64,000 nucleotides of DNA, from positions 774,340 to 838,339 of the forward strand of contig NZ_PZJP01000005.1 in the NCBI RefSeq assembly GCF_003206645.1. The letters run 5' to 3'. Shown piece by piece: positions 62,058-64,000 of the stretch. The notes beneath the pieces are model-generated. The model saw only the letters and a program-made list of their open reading frames with translations, was not told the DNA's origin and searched no databases. The position numbers were made by a program, and so were the translations under genes. This DNA comes from Salinicola aestuarinus (lineage in GTDB: Bacteria > Pseudomonadota > Gammaproteobacteria > Pseudomonadales > Halomonadaceae). The stretch's first letter is position 1, and every line of letters starts with the position of its first letter.

Positions 62058-62756
62058 CGCTGGGGAGTCGGTGGCCACGTCCTGTGTCCACCATCCTCTC
62101 TCTGTCTCGCCACCACCCCTATCTCGCCACCACCCCTATCTCGCCACCATCCCTATCTCGCCACCACCTGCTGGCGCGCTTTCCCGCGCGCCGCCTGCCC
62201 GCCAGGCGATGTCTGAAAAGTACCTGCGTTCGACCCTCACGCCGTTAACCCTTGGCGCCAGACGCTCAGTGACACCCGGTAACCGCCACGCTTTGTCCTT
62301 TTATGCGTTTTTAGGACGTCGCTCGTCGATTGTTCAGGCAGTGCCTCAATGGCTCAGACAGGGTGCCGCGTTGCAGGCGGCACCAAGCCGCGCTCTCAGT
62401 GGGGCGGTGGCTGCGTGTCAGGCAACACGACGCGGGAGGGGGTATTCGTCAGCTCATCGACGAAAGGCGGGGTGACGTGGGATAGATAAAGGGGATGGAA
62501 TGTGGCAAACGGTGTTATTGGGAACGCTTGAGAAGTCCACTGGGCTTTGCACCCGAGGGCATGCAGGCAAGGGCCGTGGGCTCATTGACCCGTGCACCCT
62601 CGTTCCAGTGAGACAACGTGCCCGCTATCGAAACTCGGTTAAGTCGACGTAGGAATATTCGAAACGTAAGAATATTCGAAACGTACGAGCATCCCCAATG
62701 GATCAACATCCCAAACGTATGACCATCGAACGGGTCGTCAAGAAAGAGGAAGTTTC
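62058..62756. other. Intergenic region with two short tandem repeats
   Basis: About 700 bp without a supportable gene. Contents: four 17-bp units at 62102-62169, and two GAATATTCGAAACGTA units at 62653-62668 and 62670-62685 shortly before the next gene. The middle (62200-62640) shows only frames without family features. Confidence 0.6.
62102..62169. repeat. 17-bp tandem repeat, 4 copies
   Basis: CTATCTCGCCACCACCC units at 62102 (CTG variant), 62119, 62136 (one change) and 62153 (last base changed). Contiguous, non-coding, 45 bases after the MerR gene. Confidence 0.95.
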
Positions 62757-63383
62757 ATGTTTCCATTGGACATGTTTGTGACTTATACAGTGGCGTGCTT
62801 GCTGCTGGTTATCTCACCGGGGCCGGATAACCTGCTCGCCATCGGCCGAGGTTTGAGTCAGGGGCGATTGGCGGCGGTCATGTCAGGCATGTCTTCTGGG
62901 GCGGGTATCCTGTTTCATGTCGTCGCCGCGACCTTCGGACTCACGCTGCTTATTCAAACATCCGAGTTGGCCTTCTATGTCGTCAAGCTGGTGGGGGCGG
63001 CTTACCTGATAGGGTTGGGTGTGAAGGTGCTTCGTTCGAGGAATCTGTTCTCATTGGCGCCAACGGAAAAACAGTCTTTGAAAGTGATCTTCTCGACGGG
63101 TTTCCTATCCGCTGCGCTCAATCCGAAGCCAGGCCTGTTTATTCTGGCCTTTGTCCCTCAGTTCGTGAATCCCAGCTTAGGCTCGGTGACAACTCAGATG
63201 ATCGGCTATGGGGTGTGGTTTGCCGGATTGACTGCGATCGGTTTTAGCTTGATGGGTGTGTTTTCTTCTCACTTGTCCGAGTGGCTGAGAAAAAAGCCCC
63301 GATTAGCGTCCGGTTTGAATGTGGGCGCCGGTGTCACCTTCGTCTCTTCCGGGCTGGCCGTTGCGTTGATGAAGCAGCGATAA
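62757..63383 (+). CDS. LysE/RhtB-family exporter
   Basis: 208-residue amino-acid or homoserine-lactone-type exporter with six helices. LLVISPGPDNLLAIGRGLSQGRLAAV is the N-terminal signature, and FSTGFLSAALNPKPGLFILAFVPQFVNP the central one. RhtB-like and clearly different from the other two LysE proteins in the window. AGAGGA precedes ATG 62757. Substrate unknown. Confidence 0.9.
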   Translation: MFPLDMFVTYTVACLLLVISPGPDNLLAIGRGLSQGRLAAVMSGMSSGAGILFHVVAATFGLTLLIQTSELAFYVVKLVGAAYLIGLGVKVLRSRNLFSLAPTEKQSLKVIFSTGFLSAALNPKPGLFILAFVPQFVNPSLGSVTTQMIGYGVWFAGLTAIGFSLMGVFSSHLSEWLRKKPRLASGLNVGAGVTFVSSGLAVALMKQR

Positions 63384-63603
63384 TCGCAAAGCCTCGCGAA
63401 CGGTTGGCATCCGCTCTGACTGCCAGCCTGTCAGGGGTCTGATCCCCCACCAGAAGCGCTAACGCCTGGGAGACATTTCCTCCCGCCTTTAACGCCTGTC
63501 ATACCTGATGGAGCACACCCCGTCGCGTTCGTGGACCTTCATCGCGGATGCCTTTTCCTAGCCCGCCGGCGGTATCGCGGCCGACCGGCCGAGAGAACGG
63601 TCA

Positions 63604-64000
63604 TCACCGGTGCGAAGCGGCAAGCGCCCCACCGGCGGCCACGAACAGCCCCCCGGTGGCGCGGTTGAAGATGCGCACGCGGCGCGAGGTGCCGAACCAG
63701 CGGCTCACCGTCGAGCCGAGCGAGGCGTAGGTGGTCATCGTCGCCAGATCCACCATGAGCCACGTCAGTGCCAGAATCACGAACTGCGACCACTGCGGCT
63801 GGCTCAGGTCGATGAAGTTGGGGAAGAGGGCGCCGAAGAACAGCAGATCCTTGGGGTTGCTGATCCCCACGGTGAAGCCCTTGGCGAACAACCGCCGGGT
63901 GGCGCGAAGGTCTGTCGAGGTCTCTTCTGTCGTGCCGGGCGCAGCCATCGGCTCGGCGGGTGCCCGCCACGCCTGCACGCCGAGGTAGATCAGATAGGCC
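63604..64000 (-). CDS. LysE-family exporter, partial (paralogue of the island gene)
   Basis: C-terminal about 132 residues of a LysE-family transporter; the N-terminus lies beyond the window end. AKGFTVGISNPKDLLFFGALFPNFIDLSQPQWSQF and the LGSTVSRWFGTSRRVRIFNRATGGLFVAAGGALA end are nearly the same as in the island gene at 54972. The region between the RhtB-like gene and this one (63384-63603) shows nothing further. Confidence 0.9.
   Translation of the reverse strand, partial: AYLIYLGVQAWRAPAEPMAAPGTTEETSTDLRATRRLFAKGFTVGISNPKDLLFFGALFPNFIDLSQPQWSQFVILALTWLMVDLATMTTYASLGSTVSRWFGTSRRVRIFNRATGGLFVAAGGALAASHR

Noticed and set aside
62071..62475. Plus-strand 134-codon frame in the intergenic region after merR
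   Set aside because: It is built on the 17-bp tandem repeats and low-complexity sequence, with no ribosome site or family signal.

Overview
This window is a high-GC gammaproteobacterial chromosome segment. Gene content and order (malonate matR-matAB-madLM, pepA-holC-valS, lptFG diverging from pepA, bfd-bfr, tcdA-truC, zinT) suggest a halophilic member of the Halomonadaceae (Halomonas/Salinicola/Chromohalobacter type). That placement is inference from gene content; no rRNA is present to fix it.

Layout. 1-5184 is a malonate catabolic locus: a divergent GntR regulator, malonyl-CoA decarboxylase, malonyl-CoA synthetase and the two-subunit MadLM importer. 5214-24058 is mixed housekeeping and envelope material: an EAL phosphodiesterase, extensin-like protein, small lipoproteins, agmatine deiminase, PEBP-like protein, Nudix hydrolase, the RstAB two-component pair, a MetR-type regulator, a strong small-RNA candidate (15165-15341), an MliC-like lipoprotein, azoreductase, two DoxX proteins, glyoxalase, TspO, a DNA glycosylase, a GGDEF cyclase and two tandem PAP2 phosphatases. 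24312-46652 is core metabolism: valS, holC, ilvE, pepA, lptFG, bfd/bfr, purEK, tcdA, truC, a sirtuin, a BASS transporter, the tRNA-modifying DTW enzyme and Zur-type zinT.

46844-60701 is a complete integrated element of about 13.9 kb in the 3' end of tRNA-Arg(UCG), bounded by an exact 18-bp direct repeat. It has the logic of a P4-type phage satellite: P4-family integrase, a Delta-like protein with two Ogr zinc domains, AlpA, a seqA/seqB/seqC-like immunity-RNA region, a replication module split into primase and DUF927 helicase, a coiled-coil Psu-like protein, and an iteron cluster resembling a P4 ori/crr. Its cargo is a LysE exporter, a class A beta-lactamase with all catalytic motifs, an HPP membrane protein and, next to attR, an AT-rich three-gene operon: a DprA-like SLOG protein, a degenerate-HAD plus phosphoribosyltransferase protein, and an AbiJ-NTD4/HEPN-like protein. 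I regard this operon as the best candidate for an undescribed anti-phage system.

Beyond attR (60702-64000) are a MerR-controlled cation efflux gene, two LysE-family exporters (the last is cut by the window end and is a close paralogue of the island LysE) and several short tandem repeats. Imperfect tandem repeats of 13-19 bp recur in intergenic DNA and at gene 3' ends throughout the window and seem to be a trait of this genome.
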